NCBI GenBank assembly: GCA_003154095.1
Contig: PMCK01000562.1
Location: 19,902 to 52,938, forward strand
Length of the DNA stretch: 33,037 nucleotides
Direction: 5' to 3'
DNA from: Myxococcales bacterium
Lineage (GTDB): Bacteria; Myxococcota_A; Polyangia; Polyangiales; Polyangiaceae
A program made the position numbers and the translations under genes. The notes beneath the pieces were generated by a model. It was not told the origin of the DNA. It saw only the letters and a list, made by a program, of their open reading frames with translations, and did not search any database. Below, one piece after another: positions 32,427 to 33,037 of this stretch; the first letter of the stretch is position 1; each line of letters starts with the position of its first letter.

Positions 32427-32992
32427 GGGTGCCTCCGATCGCTCGAGCCATCCCAGATGGGAAAGGTTGCGGTCCCGGTGATTGTCACTGCGGGCAGCCC
32501 ACCAAACCCGCCAATGACTTCAAGACCTAGCCAGCGATATTCGACGCCAACACCCAACTCGTACCCCGACTCGAGCCCCCAGCAGGCGTGTACATCATAG
32601 CGATTGCACCACGTGGCAAAGGGGCCCACGGGAACGTAGTAAATCAGTGAAGTGCCAACAGCGGGATAGAAACCAAGCGCCCCTTTTCCCCCGATCCACC
32701 ACTCATACAACAAACGTAAGCTCGGGCGAAACGTCATGTAGTTACCTCCTAGACCGATTTGCCCGACCGGCTCGAGTGCAAGACCGCCCAAGCAAGGCAA
32801 GTTGATCCGCACGTGGCCTCCGAGTGCCCATTGGTCGCCATTGAGCGTTCCGCCCAGGCGCGGCCCGCCACTGAACGAGACGCATTGGGGCGTTGGATTC
32901 GAACAAACCTGCGGCTCTTTACCTTGATTAGGCAAGGCCGCTGCTGTCGCCGATATTGCGAGAAGAATGCCAAGCATCGTGCGGTTAATCAC
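32423..32992 (-). CDS. Small outer-membrane barrel-like protein
   Basis: 189 aa. The signal peptide is MINRTMLGILLAISATAAAL. The mature protein has many Gly/aromatic strands (GGPRLGGTLNGDQWALGGHV, LALEPVGQIGLGGNYMTF, YELGVGVEYRWLGLEVIGGF) and four cysteines in pairs, a layout expected of an eight-stranded outer-membrane barrel. The usual C-terminal Phe is lacking (ends SSDRRHP), probably because the gene runs into the overlapping glycerophosphodiesterase start. No family is recognised. As first gene of the operon its promoter should lie in the last 45 bp of the window. The coupling suggests a surface partner of the lipoprotein enzyme. Confidence 0.72.
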   Translation of the reverse strand: MINRTMLGILLAISATAAALPNQGKEPQVCSNPTPQCVSFSGGPRLGGTLNGDQWALGGHVRINLPCLGGLALEPVGQIGLGGNYMTFRPSLRLLYEWWIGGKGALGFYPAVGTSLIYYVPVGPFATWCNRYDVHACWGLESGYELGVGVEYRWLGLEVIGGFGGLPAVTITGTATFPIWDGSSDRRHP

Positions 32993-33037
32993 ATATCCGT
33001 TTGCCGACTCAATTACAATACTTGCCTGACTTTTGAA

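Noticed and set aside
1-33037. CRISPR arrays, tRNA or rRNA genes and an integron integrase
   Set aside because: No regular short repeats with spacers, no tRNA-like T-arm or CCA end, no rRNA blocks and no tyrosine-recombinase motifs were seen on either strand.

Overview
The window looks like an accessory, partly decaying stretch of a Gram-negative chromosome. The best guess is a Myxococcota (Polyangia-like) bacterium of moderate G+C. The clues are lipoproteins with Thr/Ser-Gly-Gly linkers, Pro/Ala-rich linkers in front of small outer-membrane barrels, an RCC1-repeat lipoprotein, an HDOD protein and an ECF sigma factor with a membrane anti-sigma partner. The lineage is inferred from gene style only. 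No rRNA or tRNA gene and no phylogenetic marker is visible.

Layout. 1-2392 (minus): an ECF sigma factor, an overlapping single-pass anti-sigma factor with a carbohydrate-binding-like outer domain, and a secreted protein running off the left edge. 2786-9817: a mosaic of short single genes (GNAT acetyltransferase, SEC14/STAS-like protein, flavin-binding PPOX protein, MazF-type toxin-antitoxin pair) and remnants (penicillin-binding protein, IS110 transposase, aminoglycoside-phosphotransferase-like kinase, frameshifted membrane protein). These are separated by a family of about 160-220 bp structured repeats, all in the same orientation. 9902-13055: kelch, PilT-type ATPase and membrane-protein remnants around an intact outer-membrane barrel gene. 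13055-23565: ordinary genes (HDOD, lipoproteins, RCC1 protein, a two-gene envelope operon, a permease plus Tat-exported PLP enzyme operon, a LIC_10091-like lipoprotein). 23954-25740: a second accessory patch with a broken DUF5615 gene, a small membrane protein, a fifth repeat copy, a four-helix-bundle gene, a cloverleaf-folding leader and a 171 bp inverted-repeat element. 25860-33037: lipoprotein, MetF-like reductase, entericidin-like peptide, metallophosphoesterase, a hypothetical protein, and a glycerophosphodiesterase/outer-membrane pair.

The most interesting feature is the repeat family. Copies lie at 4511-4718, 5631-5790, 8885-9043, 9653-9817 and 24782-25001, with a half-copy at 3723-3749. 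They have the architecture of integron attC sites: R''-like YAAC and R'-like GTTG ends, an inner L''/L' pair with one unpaired G in the left arm, and a central 12-bp stem whose sequence differs in every copy while pairing is kept. The genes between them (toxin-antitoxin, acetyltransferase, orphan small proteins, one gene on the opposite strand) are typical gene-cassette cargo, and the toxin stop codon overlaps the start of a repeat. No integron integrase is in the window. The best description is therefore a decayed attC cluster lacking an integrase (CALIN-like), with one copy isolated 15 kb away. Many of the intervening genes are broken, which points to genetic decay or to sequencing indels.
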